Part shown: positions 8,205-17,128 of the stretch, piece by piece
Layout of the letters: the number at the start of each line of letters is the position of its first letter
Position numbering within the stretch: position 1 is the stretch's first letter
NCBI GenBank assembly: GCA_017883385.1
Contig: JADGNQ010000048.1
Location: forward strand, 1 to 35,462
Reading direction: 5' to 3'
Length of the DNA: 35,462 bases
Source: Candidatus Sulfotelmatobacter sp.
GTDB lineage: Bacteria; Acidobacteriota; Terriglobia; Terriglobales; Acidobacteriaceae
The notes under the pieces: generated by a model
The model's input: only the letters and a program-made list of their open reading frames with translations
What the model was told of the DNA's origin: nothing
Database searches by the model: none
Made by a program: the position numbers and the translations under genes

Positions 8205-9776
8205 CTATCCCGCCTGGGCGGTGATCAACGAGGCGTCCTGCTCGTGAAGAGCAATCACTTGTGGGGAGTGAGCGAGCGTGCGGTCGAGAGCGTCGGCGAG
8301 TGCCGTGGGGAACACCGCGGTCAGTAGATTGATGTCGATCTGCAGAGCCCGCGTGGAGTAGATGCGGTGCACCATCAGCGTGCCACGGCGCCGGTTGCCG
8401 GAACTCAGCAGGTCCAGCGCAATGGACCAGACGGCGGAACCGTCCAGCGTTTTCGGAACACCTGGTTTGTGCCAACGGAACGAGGGTCCAGTGCGGCGCG
8501 CCGCAGTCGGCTCCGCGGGGCCAACAGGAACCACCTCTCCCGGGAGCAGTTCAAGCTTCAGTTCGAAGCTGTCAAAGTCGTTGCTGCCGAACGCAGCCAC
8601 AAGAATGCGACGAACCTGGTCGTAATCGCGCGCGACTTTGAGTTCTTCGCTGGCGCGGCGGATGGCCAGGTTGTTTACGAAGATTTGAGGCTGGTCGAAG
8701 GTGCGGTGCGCGACGCGGGCTATTTCGCCGAATTCGAGATAGCCGAGATGCTGGACTCCAATCCAGATGCCGATGCCCAACACGGCGAGCACCAGGCCCA
8801 GCGAACTTCCCGTAGGCCACAGAAGGAACAGGCTCAGCATTGCGAAACCGGCCGAGACCCCGTACAGGAGGATCACGACCTGACGATGCGTCATGCCATG
8901 CTGCAGGAGCTTGTGGTGGATATGCTCGCGGTCGGCGGTAAACACGGGGCGTCCGCTGATCAGGCGCCGGACGATCGAGAGTGCTGTCTCCAGAATCGGC
9001 AAGCCGAAAGAAACCACCGGGATGGCGACGGCGACAATCGTCGGAGCCTTTTGTGCGCCCGCCAGCGCCAATGCACTCAATACAAAGCCGATGAACAGGC
9101 TCCCGGAGTCTCCCAGGAAAATTGTTGCGGGATTGAAGTTGTAGCGGAGGAAACCGAGGATCGCTCCGGCCAGCGCGATCGTCATGACCGTGATCAGGGA
9201 CTGCCCGTACAGCAGAGCAACCACAAACGCGACCAGGGTCGAGAACAAGGCCGAACCGGCCGCGAGCCCGTCGAGGCCGTCGATCAGGTTAAACGCGTTG
9301 GTGATGGCCAAGACCCACAGGATGGTGACCGGTAGTCCGACGAACCAGGGCAGCCCGTGATCGCCGAAGAGGACTGGGATGTTGACGATCCGTAAGCCAC
9401 CCATGAAGAGTATGGTGGCGGCCACGCCCTGCACGGAAAACTTGAAATAGGGTCCAACGCCGTGGATGTCGTCGTAAACGCCCAAGAGAAAAACCACCGA
9501 TGCAGGTCCGAGGATGGTCAGTAGCGTCCTCAGGGAAAGGACGGCGTGCATGCGGGGATTGTACAAAGCCCAGAGTGCGGCCATGCCCATGCAAGCGGAA
9601 AAGGAAAGAAAAATGGCAACACCGCCCAGCCGCGGGAGCGGGCTGGAATGCAAATGACGCTCTTGCGAGGGAACCGCGACCCAGCCATGGGCGGTGGCAA
9701 AATCGCGCACATACCGCGTCAGAACAAAAGCGGACAACAGCGCCAGAAAAAACGTTCCAAGGAAAATGAGCGTCAA
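8205..9776 (-). CDS. WecA/MraY-family undecaprenyl-phosphate sugar-1-phosphate transferase with C-terminal extension
   Basis: An integral membrane enzyme expected to load a sugar-1-phosphate (typically GlcNAc-1-P) onto undecaprenyl phosphate, the first step of O-antigen or exopolysaccharide assembly. Diagnostic motifs are present: Y-D-D-I-H at 101-105, NAFNLIDGLDGLA at 160-172, FLGDSGS at 220-226 and ADREHIHHKLL at 281-291. About ten hydrophobic helices lie between residues 1 and 348. The protein is 523 residues, about 170 longer than a usual WecA. The extra part (350-523) is soluble, mixed alpha/beta, and unrecognised. The start is TTG at 9776, supported by GAGGT about 7 bases upstream. It diverges from the wza-like gene across a 283-base gap and heads the polysaccharide island. 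Confidence 0.9.
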   Translation of the reverse strand: MTLIFLGTFFLALLSAFVLTRYVRDFATAHGWVAVPSQERHLHSSPLPRLGGVAIFLSFSACMGMAALWALYNPRMHAVLSLRTLLTILGPASVVFLLGVYDDIHGVGPYFKFSVQGVAATILFMGGLRIVNIPVLFGDHGLPWFVGLPVTILWVLAITNAFNLIDGLDGLAAGSALFSTLVAFVVALLYGQSLITVMTIALAGAILGFLRYNFNPATIFLGDSGSLFIGFVLSALALAGAQKAPTIVAVAIPVVSFGLPILETALSIVRRLISGRPVFTADREHIHHKLLQHGMTHRQVVILLYGVSAGFAMLSLFLLWPTGSSLGLVLAVLGIGIWIGVQHLGYLEFGEIARVAHRTFDQPQIFVNNLAIRRASEELKVARDYDQVRRILVAAFGSNDFDSFELKLELLPGEVVPVGPAEPTAARRTGPSFRWHKPGVPKTLDGSAVWSIALDLLSSGNRRRGTLMVHRIYSTRALQIDINLLTAVFPTALADALDRTLAHSPQVIALHEQDASLITAQAG

Positions 9777-10059
9777 CTACGCCACCTCGGCAAACCAACA
9801 TCCCTGCGGTGCACGCCCGCTGCGAAGCCTTACAAAAAGTATCGCAGCAATGACTTGCGGTTAATAGTTAGTGAACAGATTCCTGTTTTGGAATTTGAGA
9901 TAGTTCGACTGTAGCAGTCCCAGAATGAAACTTTCAATCGCCCCTAAGGAAAAAGCTGTGGAAAACTAGTCCGGAGCCCCGTAAATGGCGGGATAGCAAC
10001 TGGTCCTGCTGTGCTAAACTGCTGGTCAAAATCTCATTCACTACTTCAGGGGTCTTGTA

Positions 10060-11124
10060 ATGGAGTCGGGCACCTCGAGTTTCACCCGCCACGGCCTTGT
10101 TTTGCTCTTCGTGCTCGTAACATCCATCGTTAGCAGCGCTGTAGCCCAGCAACCAGCCAATGGAAGCCCGGCCAGCCAGAGCAGCCCGCCTGCAGAGCTG
10201 CCTGCTGCCCAACCGATCTCGCAGGCAGCTGTGAGTGCGTCCGGGACAACCTCCGCCCCGCAGGCCAAGGCTCCTGATGCGACGCAAGACGCCGCCGATC
10301 AGTCAAGGTCGGTAGTTAAGCTGGGCCCCTCGGACCTCATCGAATTAAGCGTTTACAACGTTCCCGAGCTGACCACCAAGGCCCGCGTGAGCAATTCCGG
10401 TGACGTTTACCTTCCGCTCATCGACTATGTCCACGTCGGAGGGCTGACCCAGGAAGAAGCGCAGACGGTGATCGAAAAGCGGTTGGAGGACGGTGGATTT
10501 GTTCGCAACCCGCATGTGACGATCTTCGTAGACGAAGCCAACTCTCAAGGCGTGACGGTTCTCGGTGAAGTGGGGAAGCCCGGCATCTACCCTGACCCGG
10601 CGGATCACAAACTCTACCAGGTGATCTCCGAAGCGGGCGGGTTTAACGCCAACTCCTCGCGAAAGATAGCCATCATCCGGCGGAACCAGCCGGAGCCGAT
10701 CCGCATCGAACTGCCTCGTAATCTGGCCGACGATGTTAGCGGCAACGTCGACGTGTTGCCTGGCGACACGATCACGGTGCCGAGGGCGCCCATCATCTAC
10801 GTAGTCGGGGATGTGGGGCGGCCCAGCGGCCTGCTGGTGGATAACGGCACGCTTACTGTGCTGCAGGCGCTGGCTCTGGCGGGCGGCACGAACCGTACCG
10901 CGAAAATGGGTGGCGCACGCATTATTCGCAAGGGACCTACGGGTATGACCGAGATGACGCTTCAGCTTAAGAAGATGCTCGAAGCCAAGGTTCCGGATGT
11001 GACCTTGCAGGCCGACGATATTCTCTTCGTTCCGGTGAGTGGAGGCCGGGTGTTGGCCGGCAGAACGTTCGAGGCGGCCATGGCGATGGCCACCGCGGTT
11101 TCGATTTACACGGTGCATCCATAG
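10060..11124 (+). CDS. Polysaccharide export protein, Wza/SLBB family
   Basis: A 354-residue exported protein. A hydrophobic signal (about 11-30, ending SSAVAQ) is followed by a Pro/Ala/Gln/Ser-rich linker to about residue 80. The Poly_export domain spans about 86-157 (LGPSDLIELSVYNVPEL, then GDVYLPLIDYVHVGGLT). Two SLBB-type segments follow (about 164-215 with VTVLGEVGKPGIYP, and 246-300 with IYVVGDVGRPSGLL). In the Wza family this forms an outer-membrane channel for capsule or exopolysaccharide. It lacks a lipobox cysteine, unlike E. coli Wza, so it is probably not lipid-anchored. AGGGG lies about 9 bases before the ATG. No Wzc-type kinase is adjacent in this window. Confidence 0.9.
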   Translation: MESGTSSFTRHGLVLLFVLVTSIVSSAVAQQPANGSPASQSSPPAELPAAQPISQAAVSASGTTSAPQAKAPDATQDAADQSRSVVKLGPSDLIELSVYNVPELTTKARVSNSGDVYLPLIDYVHVGGLTQEEAQTVIEKRLEDGGFVRNPHVTIFVDEANSQGVTVLGEVGKPGIYPDPADHKLYQVISEAGGFNANSSRKIAIIRRNQPEPIRIELPRNLADDVSGNVDVLPGDTITVPRAPIIYVVGDVGRPSGLLVDNGTLTVLQALALAGGTNRTAKMGGARIIRKGPTGMTEMTLQLKKMLEAKVPDVTLQADDILFVPVSGGRVLAGRTFEAAMAMATAVSIYTVHP

Positions 11125-11173
11125 CCGGGTTTCGCCGGTCGGCGCGTCCGGCGAACGGGACCGTTCCTGAGCA

Positions 11174-12433
11174 TTATCTGCTTGCCGGCTCGCCCACCAG
11201 ACCCTGAAGAACCTGGACGTATTTCTCTGCGGTTCGGTCACGCGAGAAATGCCGCAGAATGTGTTCCCTGCCATTGCGCCCCAGCTGTGCGCCCAGATCG
11301 CGATTTCCCGCTAGCTGTTTGATTGCCCGCAGCAGTGCTTCGGTATTCTCTGGCTCGATCACGAGCCCGGCTCCCGCTTCTTCAACAATCTGCCGCGCCT
11401 GACCTTCGACGCCAAGGATCACCGGGCGGGCACACGACATGAACTCCAGCATTTTGGTTGGAATCACGGTCTTGAAGACATCGGTCTTCTTCAAAAGAAC
11501 CAGGCAGGCATCAGAGGCGGAGATGAACGCGGGAATTCGCTCGCGGGGCTGCTGGTCGAGAAAGCGGACGTTGGTGAGGCCGCGGGATTGAGCCAGAGTC
11601 TTGATCCGTTCTTTTTCCGCGCCTTCGCCGACGAGGAGAAATAGTACGTCTGGATTGTGATGCTGCAGTTGGGCTGCGGCGTCCAGAAGGGTCTCAAGCC
11701 CGTGGGCCATGCCCATGGTGCCGACGTAGCAGACCAAGAACTTGCCTTCGGCGCCGAGTTGCTGGCGGAGAGCTTCGTCGGCCGGGTGCGGTTGCGGAGC
11801 AAAGAGACTGGTCTCGACCCCGTTTTCGACGACGGCTATTTTTTCGGCGGGGACGCGCCAGTACAGCGTCAGATGTTGCTTGAACGCGGGGCTCACAACA
11901 ACGATGCGGTCGGCTCGCTGGTACAAGAACCTGGCCACCGCTGCGAGCGCGTGGTACAGCAAGGAATCTTCACCGCCGGCGCCGACGGCGGTTAGCGATT
12001 CCGGCCAGAGGTCGCGCACTTCGAAGACGAATGGGATCTGCCGGGCAAAAGCGAGCCACCAACCGGAGAGTCCAACCAGAAGTTGCGGCGAGGTTGCGAT
12101 GATCACGTCCGGGCGAGGAATGGTGAGGCCGCGCAGCGCGGCGGAGATGCAGAACGACGCGTAGTTGCGCATGCGCTCATGCGCCCTGCGATTGGGCAGG
12201 GGCCAGAGCCAAGTGCGGTAGACATTCACGCTTCCGACCTTTTCGTTGTAGGTGAGGCGGCGCAAGCGGGCGCGCCATTCCGGCGGCACCACGCCGGTGG
12301 GGTGATTGGGAAATCCCGTCAGGACAGAAACGTCATGGCCCGCCTCGGCCCAGTGGTGGGCGAGCTCGGCGGCACGAGCGGCGGGCGCACCCATCTCCGG
12401 CGGAAAATATTGTGAGACGTAGAGGATTTTCAC
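11174..12433 (-). CDS. Glycosyltransferase family 4, WbuB-like
   Basis: A 419-residue GT-B fold glycosyltransferase. The N-terminal domain begins MKILYVSQYFPPEMGAPA and continues HDVSVLTGFPNHPTG, which is characteristic of the WbuB/WcaI-type group that uses nucleotide sugars in exopolysaccharide or O-antigen synthesis. The C-terminal GT1-type domain has CYVGTMGMAHGLETLLDAA, RFLDQQPRERIPAFISASD and the nucleotide-sugar segment CARPVILGVEGQARQIVEEAGAGLVIEPEN. There is no signal peptide, so it acts at the cytoplasmic face. It is convergent with the Wza-type gene, with a 49-base gap, and diverges from the diguanylate cyclase gene. The sugar donor and acceptor cannot be read from the sequence. Confidence 0.9.
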   Translation of the reverse strand: MKILYVSQYFPPEMGAPAARAAELAHHWAEAGHDVSVLTGFPNHPTGVVPPEWRARLRRLTYNEKVGSVNVYRTWLWPLPNRRAHERMRNYASFCISAALRGLTIPRPDVIIATSPQLLVGLSGWWLAFARQIPFVFEVRDLWPESLTAVGAGGEDSLLYHALAAVARFLYQRADRIVVVSPAFKQHLTLYWRVPAEKIAVVENGVETSLFAPQPHPADEALRQQLGAEGKFLVCYVGTMGMAHGLETLLDAAAQLQHHNPDVLFLLVGEGAEKERIKTLAQSRGLTNVRFLDQQPRERIPAFISASDACLVLLKKTDVFKTVIPTKMLEFMSCARPVILGVEGQARQIVEEAGAGLVIEPENTEALLRAIKQLAGNRDLGAQLGRNGREHILRHFSRDRTAEKYVQVLQGLVGEPASR

Positions 12434-12576
12434 GCGAATCTAGAAGGTATCGCATCACACAGGGGAAGGCTACGTCAGAGAGGAACTGTAGCCTTGGGCG
12501 CCACTCCCGCTTGTAATTCCTGTTGCCTGGGCTGGCATCCACAGCTATTCTTGGCTCTGCGTGTGGCTGAGAGCCA

Positions 12577-13836
12577 ATGACTTCGTCTAGACTGAAAATC
12601 CCGGGTGAGTTGATTCCGACCCAGGGCCACGCTTTTGACTTCCATATGAGCAGTAGATCGAGAAACTTCCTGGGGGCGCTCTGGGAGCGCCCGGACCCGG
12701 TTCTCGCCGAAGCAGGCGTAGCCGGTGAATTGGTGGTAGCAAAGATACGATTGGGCCTAGCAGCCGTTCTTCTGCTGATACCGGCGATCAATACTGCCTT
12801 CTTCCCAGTGGAGCCGACAGAAAGCATCGTCGGCCTGAGCCTTACGGGCGCGACATTCCTACTTTCCATCGTCGTCTATCTCTCAATCTCGCGGGAATAC
12901 AATCCGTCATGGCTGAGCTTTGCCAGCAGTGGTCTTGACGTTACGGTCGTGAGCAGCGGGCTAGCTCTCTTTCTTTTCATGAATGAGCCGCATACCGCCG
13001 TTAACAGCAAGGTTGTTTTTGAGGGCTATTTTCTGGCGATCGGGGCGACGGGTCTTCGGTACGACAAACGGGTTTGTATCACTGCTGGCTTGCTAGCCTT
13101 CGTAGAATATCTCGCGATTGTATATGTCGCGGCGACCCATTGGGATCTCAATAGCCCGATCTACTCGCCCTATCCTTACGGCCTGTTCAGTTGGTCTGCG
13201 CAAATCTCGCGCTTCATCATCATGTTGATTGCTTCTGCCCTGAGCCTGTCGCTGGTGGCTCGCAGCCAACGACTCCTGCAGTTGGCGACGAGCGACCCTT
13301 TGACGGGTTTGTTCAACCGGGGCTACATAGATGATCGCTTCGCGGTCGAACTCAGCCGCGCTCGCCGATATGGCAACGTGTTGACGATTGCGGTGATTGA
13401 TGCTGATCGCTTCAAGTCGCTAAACGACAAGCATGGGCACGCGTCTGGGGACCTTGTTCTGCGGAGAATCGGCATGGTGCTTCGTGACTCCTTCCGAGAA
13501 AGTGACACGGCGGGACGGTATGGCGGAGAAGAATTCGTTGTGATACTGCCTGAGACGGACTTGGGAGCGGCCGAGCGGAAACTGGAGTCGTTGAGGGAGT
13601 TGATGGCCAGCACTCCGATTGCGTTGGGCACACGCGGAGAAAAGGTTTGTGTGACGATCAGCGCCGGGCTGGCCAGCTTCCCGAGAGACGGACAGCATAC
13701 TGCGGACTTGTTTGCCCTGGCTGATGCAAGAATGTTTCAGGCCAAGCGGGAGGGACGCAACCGAGTCGTTGCCGGCTCGGAAGATGTTGTCGAGGCTGGC
13801 ATTCCTGAGAAGAGTTCTAGTAGTAACAGAGTTTGA
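12577..13836 (+). CDS. Membrane-bound GGDEF diguanylate cyclase
   Basis: A 419-residue protein that should make c-di-GMP from two GTP. The N-terminal half (about 50-230) has roughly five to six hydrophobic helices and no recognised sensor fold. The C-terminal GGDEF domain (about 237-398) has SDPLTGLFNRGYIDDR, DADRFKSLNDKHGHASGD and the active-site motif G316-G-E-E-F320. An RxxD inhibitory site (RESD, 307-310) sits exactly five residues before it, so product feedback is expected. Position inside the polysaccharide island suggests c-di-GMP control of exopolysaccharide, and the PilZ protein at 33-1670 is a possible receptor (inference). The start could also be the Met at residue 24, since neither site has a convincing ribosome site. 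Its last 20 bases overlap the convergent epimerase gene. Confidence 0.92.
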   Translation: MTSSRLKIPGELIPTQGHAFDFHMSSRSRNFLGALWERPDPVLAEAGVAGELVVAKIRLGLAAVLLLIPAINTAFFPVEPTESIVGLSLTGATFLLSIVVYLSISREYNPSWLSFASSGLDVTVVSSGLALFLFMNEPHTAVNSKVVFEGYFLAIGATGLRYDKRVCITAGLLAFVEYLAIVYVAATHWDLNSPIYSPYPYGLFSWSAQISRFIIMLIASALSLSLVARSQRLLQLATSDPLTGLFNRGYIDDRFAVELSRARRYGNVLTIAVIDADRFKSLNDKHGHASGDLVLRRIGMVLRDSFRESDTAGRYGGEEFVVILPETDLGAAERKLESLRELMASTPIALGTRGEKVCVTISAGLASFPRDGQHTADLFALADARMFQAKREGRNRVVAGSEDVVEAGIPEKSSSSNRV

Positions 13837-14809
13837 ATGCGCTCTTGTAGAACAGGGCGCGGGTGCGTTTGCTGGGGCTGCGAGCGTAAGTCTCCCAGCG
13901 ATCGGCGACGCGGCTGAAGGCGACTTCGCCGGTCAGGCGATGCATAATCCGCAACTGCACAATGTGCAACTGGTGATAGAAGGGACTGGCCACCATGGGA
14001 AGGCGTGTGCCGGACTGCTCGTAGAGCGACCAGAATCCTAAATCGTACCGGTCCAGATTGTGCACCAGGGTGCGAACCGCGCGGGCAAAGAGTTCCTTTG
14101 CTGAAGTATCTTTCGTTGCGAGGTAGTAGTCGTAGATACCCCACGATGCCCAGATGAATCCGTTCAAAATGTGCGTGGGCGGGGAGACGATGTACTCCTC
14201 GAACCACAGATCGCCGGCGTCATCGGTGAAGGCTACGCCGCCTTCGGTCATTGGCCGGTAGAAGCTGGCGAGAGCGCGCTGGGCGGCATCGAGATAGCGT
14301 GCATCTCCCGATTCCTTGTGGGCACGCACTAACACGGAGATTCCCTGCCCTTGCGCCAAGGCCGAGTACCAGGGGGCTTTGAGCGTGTTGCGGTATTCCC
14401 AGTCGAAATGGTGATTCCAGACTGCGAGCCCGTGTGCGTTTTGCTCAAGGTGCGAACAGAGCCAGTCGGCGGTGAGAAAGAACTTGTTGCGACGAGCCGG
14501 ATCTGCGCTGTGCCGCCAGAGGTTGTAGTTGCCCAGGCCGTATTGCGCGATGGCGATTGGGTTGTATTGCAGGCCGATCTGGCCGTGATAGTCGAGTTGC
14601 GGCACGCCCCCAGAGTCGTAGGTGCCTTGATAATCCGCCTTCTCGGCGAACAGCATATAGTACTCACCCAGTTCGCCGACTATGGCATTCGGATTCGCAG
14701 CAGGAGTTTCGTGCCAGAACGTGAGATGGCTCTTGCCGCCGAGGAGGTAGGCGCTGAAGATGCGTCGGTAGTAGCGGAGACTGGGCAAGGGACTTGGACG
14801 ATTTCGCAA
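13817..14809 (-). CDS. D-glucuronyl C5-epimerase family protein
   Basis: A 330-residue protein with the signature segments of the heparosan/heparan glucuronyl C5-epimerase C-terminal domain: APWYSALAQGQG at 145-156, E204-E-Y with PPTHILNGFIWASWG to about 224, YDLGFWSLYEQ at 255-265 and PFYHQLHIVQL at 276-286. In characterised members this region forms an alpha/alpha barrel that converts D-glucuronate to L-iduronate within a polymer. It is shorter than animal enzymes because their N-terminal beta domains are missing. No signal peptide or membrane helix is obvious, so the compartment is uncertain. Setting among wecA-, wza- and GT4-type genes suggests it edits a uronate-containing surface polysaccharide. 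The activity is inferred. Its 3' end overlaps the diguanylate cyclase gene by 20 bases. Confidence 0.88.
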   Translation of the reverse strand: MRNRPSPLPSLRYYRRIFSAYLLGGKSHLTFWHETPAANPNAIVGELGEYYMLFAEKADYQGTYDSGGVPQLDYHGQIGLQYNPIAIAQYGLGNYNLWRHSADPARRNKFFLTADWLCSHLEQNAHGLAVWNHHFDWEYRNTLKAPWYSALAQGQGISVLVRAHKESGDARYLDAAQRALASFYRPMTEGGVAFTDDAGDLWFEEYIVSPPTHILNGFIWASWGIYDYYLATKDTSAKELFARAVRTLVHNLDRYDLGFWSLYEQSGTRLPMVASPFYHQLHIVQLRIMHRLTGEVAFSRVADRWETYARSPSKRTRALFYKSAFKLCYY

Positions 14810-14884
14810 TCCATATTACGGCAAGCTGTTACGGCAATAAGGGGATCTCGCACGGAACAACGCGCGCGAGACGTTCTACCGACT

Positions 14885-14922
14885 GTCGAGCTTTGCTCGA
14901 CGGACAGCCGAAGGCGGCTGTC
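14885..14922. repeat. Double-hairpin palindromic element (GACAGCCG family)
   Basis: Two adjacent perfect hairpins: GTCGAG-CTTTG-CTCGAC (14885-14901) and GACAGCCG-AAGG-CGGCTGTC (14903-14922). The second is identical to the element at 23658-23677, and both are followed within a few bases by ACAT. It lies between two minus-strand genes. This is a REP-like interspersed element with no T-run, so it is not a standard terminator. Confidence 0.85.
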
Positions 14923-14948
14923 CCCACATGCTTCTTTCACGAACTGGC

Positions 14949-16031
14949 TTACGCGCCGACTTTGTAGAGCGAGGTGGTCATGTCGTCCGATTCGACGGCG
15001 ATGGTGCTCACAGCCAAACACTTCGTCGTGTTGTTACCGTCGGGCAAGAAGGCGTTGCCGTATTGGAACACGCCCTTGGGCCAGATATCCTTTCGCCACT
15101 CGAGCAAGGGCCGCCATCCTTTGGAAATGTTACCGCCGTAGATACGAACTTGACGATCCCGGTTCACTTCGCTCGGTTCCACCATTGTGGAGAAAAAGAC
15201 GTGTCCTCCGACGCGGCATCCGTAGATGGAGGAACTGCTGATCGGAGCGAGTTGCGACAACACGCTCCGGCGGTCGAGCCGGTAGATAAAGTTGGATTCC
15301 AGGGGTGTATCGGAGGAGAAGTAGAGACCATCTTCGGTGGGAACGACCGCGACTGAGCGCGCCTGCTGGTTGCCCTGGAGCACGGTCTCGACCCGGCTGA
15401 AATCACATGCGGCGCGCAGGATGCGGCATTCGTCTCCGTAATCGCCGGTCAGAATCCACAGGCAGTTTTCCCACGGGTCGTGGACGATGTTGTGAACATG
15501 GCGAATGCTGCCCTTCGGGAATGTATGGGCGACGTTCCACGTCGCGCCCTGGTCGGCGGATGCGTAAACAAGGACTTCCTCGCGCGACGGGTTGTCGAAG
15601 TACTCTCCCCAAAAAACTGCGCCGCCGGGGACAGCGGTGATGTGCAGCGGGCGAGTGCCTCGGGTGATGGTGTGAGTCCGGCGAAACTCGGTTTCACCCG
15701 GACGCAGTATAACAATCGCTCCCGGAACCGCAGCTACGAGTCCGCCGGAAGGCAGTACCGCAAGTGCATGGAAGCCGTCGCGGAACAAGCGCGCGGTGAG
15801 GCCGTTCGTGACGGAGAGCCGGCGCCGCCAAGCGGGGCGGAATGTGGCCACGGGCTGCCAGGTCACGGCGGAAGCATCCAGAATTCTGGAGCGCACAAGC
15901 TGGTAACCACGCGCAGCGTACAGCAGATCATCGGACCACGCGAGCGCGCGCAGCTGCGGGAAGCGAGCGGCGCGAACGAGTCCCCAGTTCGGATGCTGAT
16001 CCGGAGGGTTGGAAGTGGGCGGCGCAGTCAT
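14949..16031 (-). CDS. BNR/Asp-box beta-propeller protein, function unknown
   Basis: A 360-residue protein of repeated beta strands, each roughly an observed-value statement (LLYAARGYQLVRS, LAVLPSGGLVAAVPGAIVILR, LWILTGDYGDECRI, GLYFSSDTPLESNFIYRLD). One clear Asp-box, SADQGATW, is typical of sialidase-like BNR propellers. I see no signal peptide and no catalytic tyrosine/arginine set of true sialidases. It lies 139 bases upstream of the epimerase gene on the same strand, with the double-hairpin repeat between them, so co-transcription is possible but not shown. It may be a carbohydrate-binding or scaffold protein of the polysaccharide island, which is inference. Confidence 0.75.
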   Translation of the reverse strand: MTAPPTSNPPDQHPNWGLVRAARFPQLRALAWSDDLLYAARGYQLVRSRILDASAVTWQPVATFRPAWRRRLSVTNGLTARLFRDGFHALAVLPSGGLVAAVPGAIVILRPGETEFRRTHTITRGTRPLHITAVPGGAVFWGEYFDNPSREEVLVYASADQGATWNVAHTFPKGSIRHVHNIVHDPWENCLWILTGDYGDECRILRAACDFSRVETVLQGNQQARSVAVVPTEDGLYFSSDTPLESNFIYRLDRRSVLSQLAPISSSSIYGCRVGGHVFFSTMVEPSEVNRDRQVRIYGGNISKGWRPLLEWRKDIWPKGVFQYGNAFLPDGNNTTKCLAVSTIAVESDDMTTSLYKVGA

Positions 16032-16069
16032 GAGTCTTGGAGTAAGGAGCGTGACATCTTACTGCACAC

Positions 16070-16894
16070 CTACGGCAAGAAGGTCTTCATGCAGAAGCAA
16101 CTCCCGCCGGCTTTTTCGAACTCTGACGTGTCTACGATGACGGGCCGCAGGCCTTCCCGGTGAAGGATCGCTTCCAACTCAGTTGTCAGGTGAGGCGTGA
16201 TGTAACTGCCGTTGATTACGATTCCGTTTCCCATAAAGCGGTGCGCCTCATCGGCGGTAAGCAGGTGAACCCGCTTCCAGAGCCGGTGAAGAGTTGCCAG
16301 AGCCTCAGTGGAATACGCGCCCAGGAAGATCAGCGCGGCTTCATTGTTCAGCGGGCAGAGGCAAGTGTCGAGGTGGTAACAATAAGGATCGACGAGCTGT
16401 AATGGTTCCACCGGAATTCCCATTTTGGACATCGCCGCGGCAAACTTCTCCACACCGCCTCGCGTGCTCCGGAAGCCATAGCCGGCGTAAATGCGGGAAC
16501 CGTCCGGATGCCAGAGCAGATCGCCGTGGCCCTCAAGATAGTCGTCGTCATAGTCGAGCTCGACGACGTGATAGTCTCGCTTGCGGCACCAGTCCAGATA
16601 AAAAGGCACTTCGCGGTGGCGTGATGCGTAGACCATGCGGCTGGGCACGACAAACTTTCCGTATCCATCCTTCTCGCCTACGAAAACCTGATTGGCGGCG
16701 AACACCATGTCTTCGAGTCCCTCAACCGGATCGATGATTTCGACTTCACATCCGTTCTGCTGCAAAACACTACAAAGAGATTCCCACTGAGTGCGTGCTT
16801 TCACTCGGTCCACTGCGACTTCTCGCGACATGTACGGGTTTTTCTGATCGACGACATCGAAATAATTTGGTGGACAGAGCAGGACCTTGGGCAT
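16070..16894 (-). CDS. Dimethylarginine dimethylaminohydrolase / amidinotransferase-family enzyme
   Basis: A 274-residue enzyme of the guanidine-modifying pentein superfamily. Diagnostic elements are MPKVLLCPPNYFDV, EDMVFAANQVFV (61-72), EGHGDLL (121-127), Y173-HLDTCLCPLNNEA and a C-terminal GGSCFCM with the presumed nucleophile Cys268. The order Asp62 - Asp125 - His174 - Cys268 fits the known catalytic layout of DDAH, arginine deiminase and amidinotransferases. The likely reaction is hydrolysis of a (methyl)arginine to citrulline, but substrate specificity cannot be read. The frame stays open upstream to 17509, but that extension has no family similarity and holds disordered, intergenic-looking sequence, so the ATG at 16894 is chosen. 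It is 38 bases from the upstream end of the beta-propeller gene. Confidence 0.88.
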   Translation of the reverse strand: MPKVLLCPPNYFDVVDQKNPYMSREVAVDRVKARTQWESLCSVLQQNGCEVEIIDPVEGLEDMVFAANQVFVGEKDGYGKFVVPSRMVYASRHREVPFYLDWCRKRDYHVVELDYDDDYLEGHGDLLWHPDGSRIYAGYGFRSTRGGVEKFAAAMSKMGIPVEPLQLVDPYCYHLDTCLCPLNNEAALIFLGAYSTEALATLHRLWKRVHLLTADEAHRFMGNGIVINGSYITPHLTTELEAILHREGLRPVIVDTSEFEKAGGSCFCMKTFLP

Positions 16895-17128
16895 GGTAAT
16901 GATGGTAGCTGTCCAAGCGCGTCGTGGGCAATCGGCAGCGACGATGTATCGGCACTTGTTGCCGATTAGTCGCCAAAACGGGGAAGAAAACGCGGGGCAG
17001 AACCAGCCCGGGATGTTCCTAACCCGAACCGCCGCACCATAGAAACCTTGGCACGCGACGTGCTGATGATGCGGAATCAAGTTGCTCGCCGAGTTCGCCG
17101 ATGGCAGAGCAGAAGGCAGTGAAAAACG

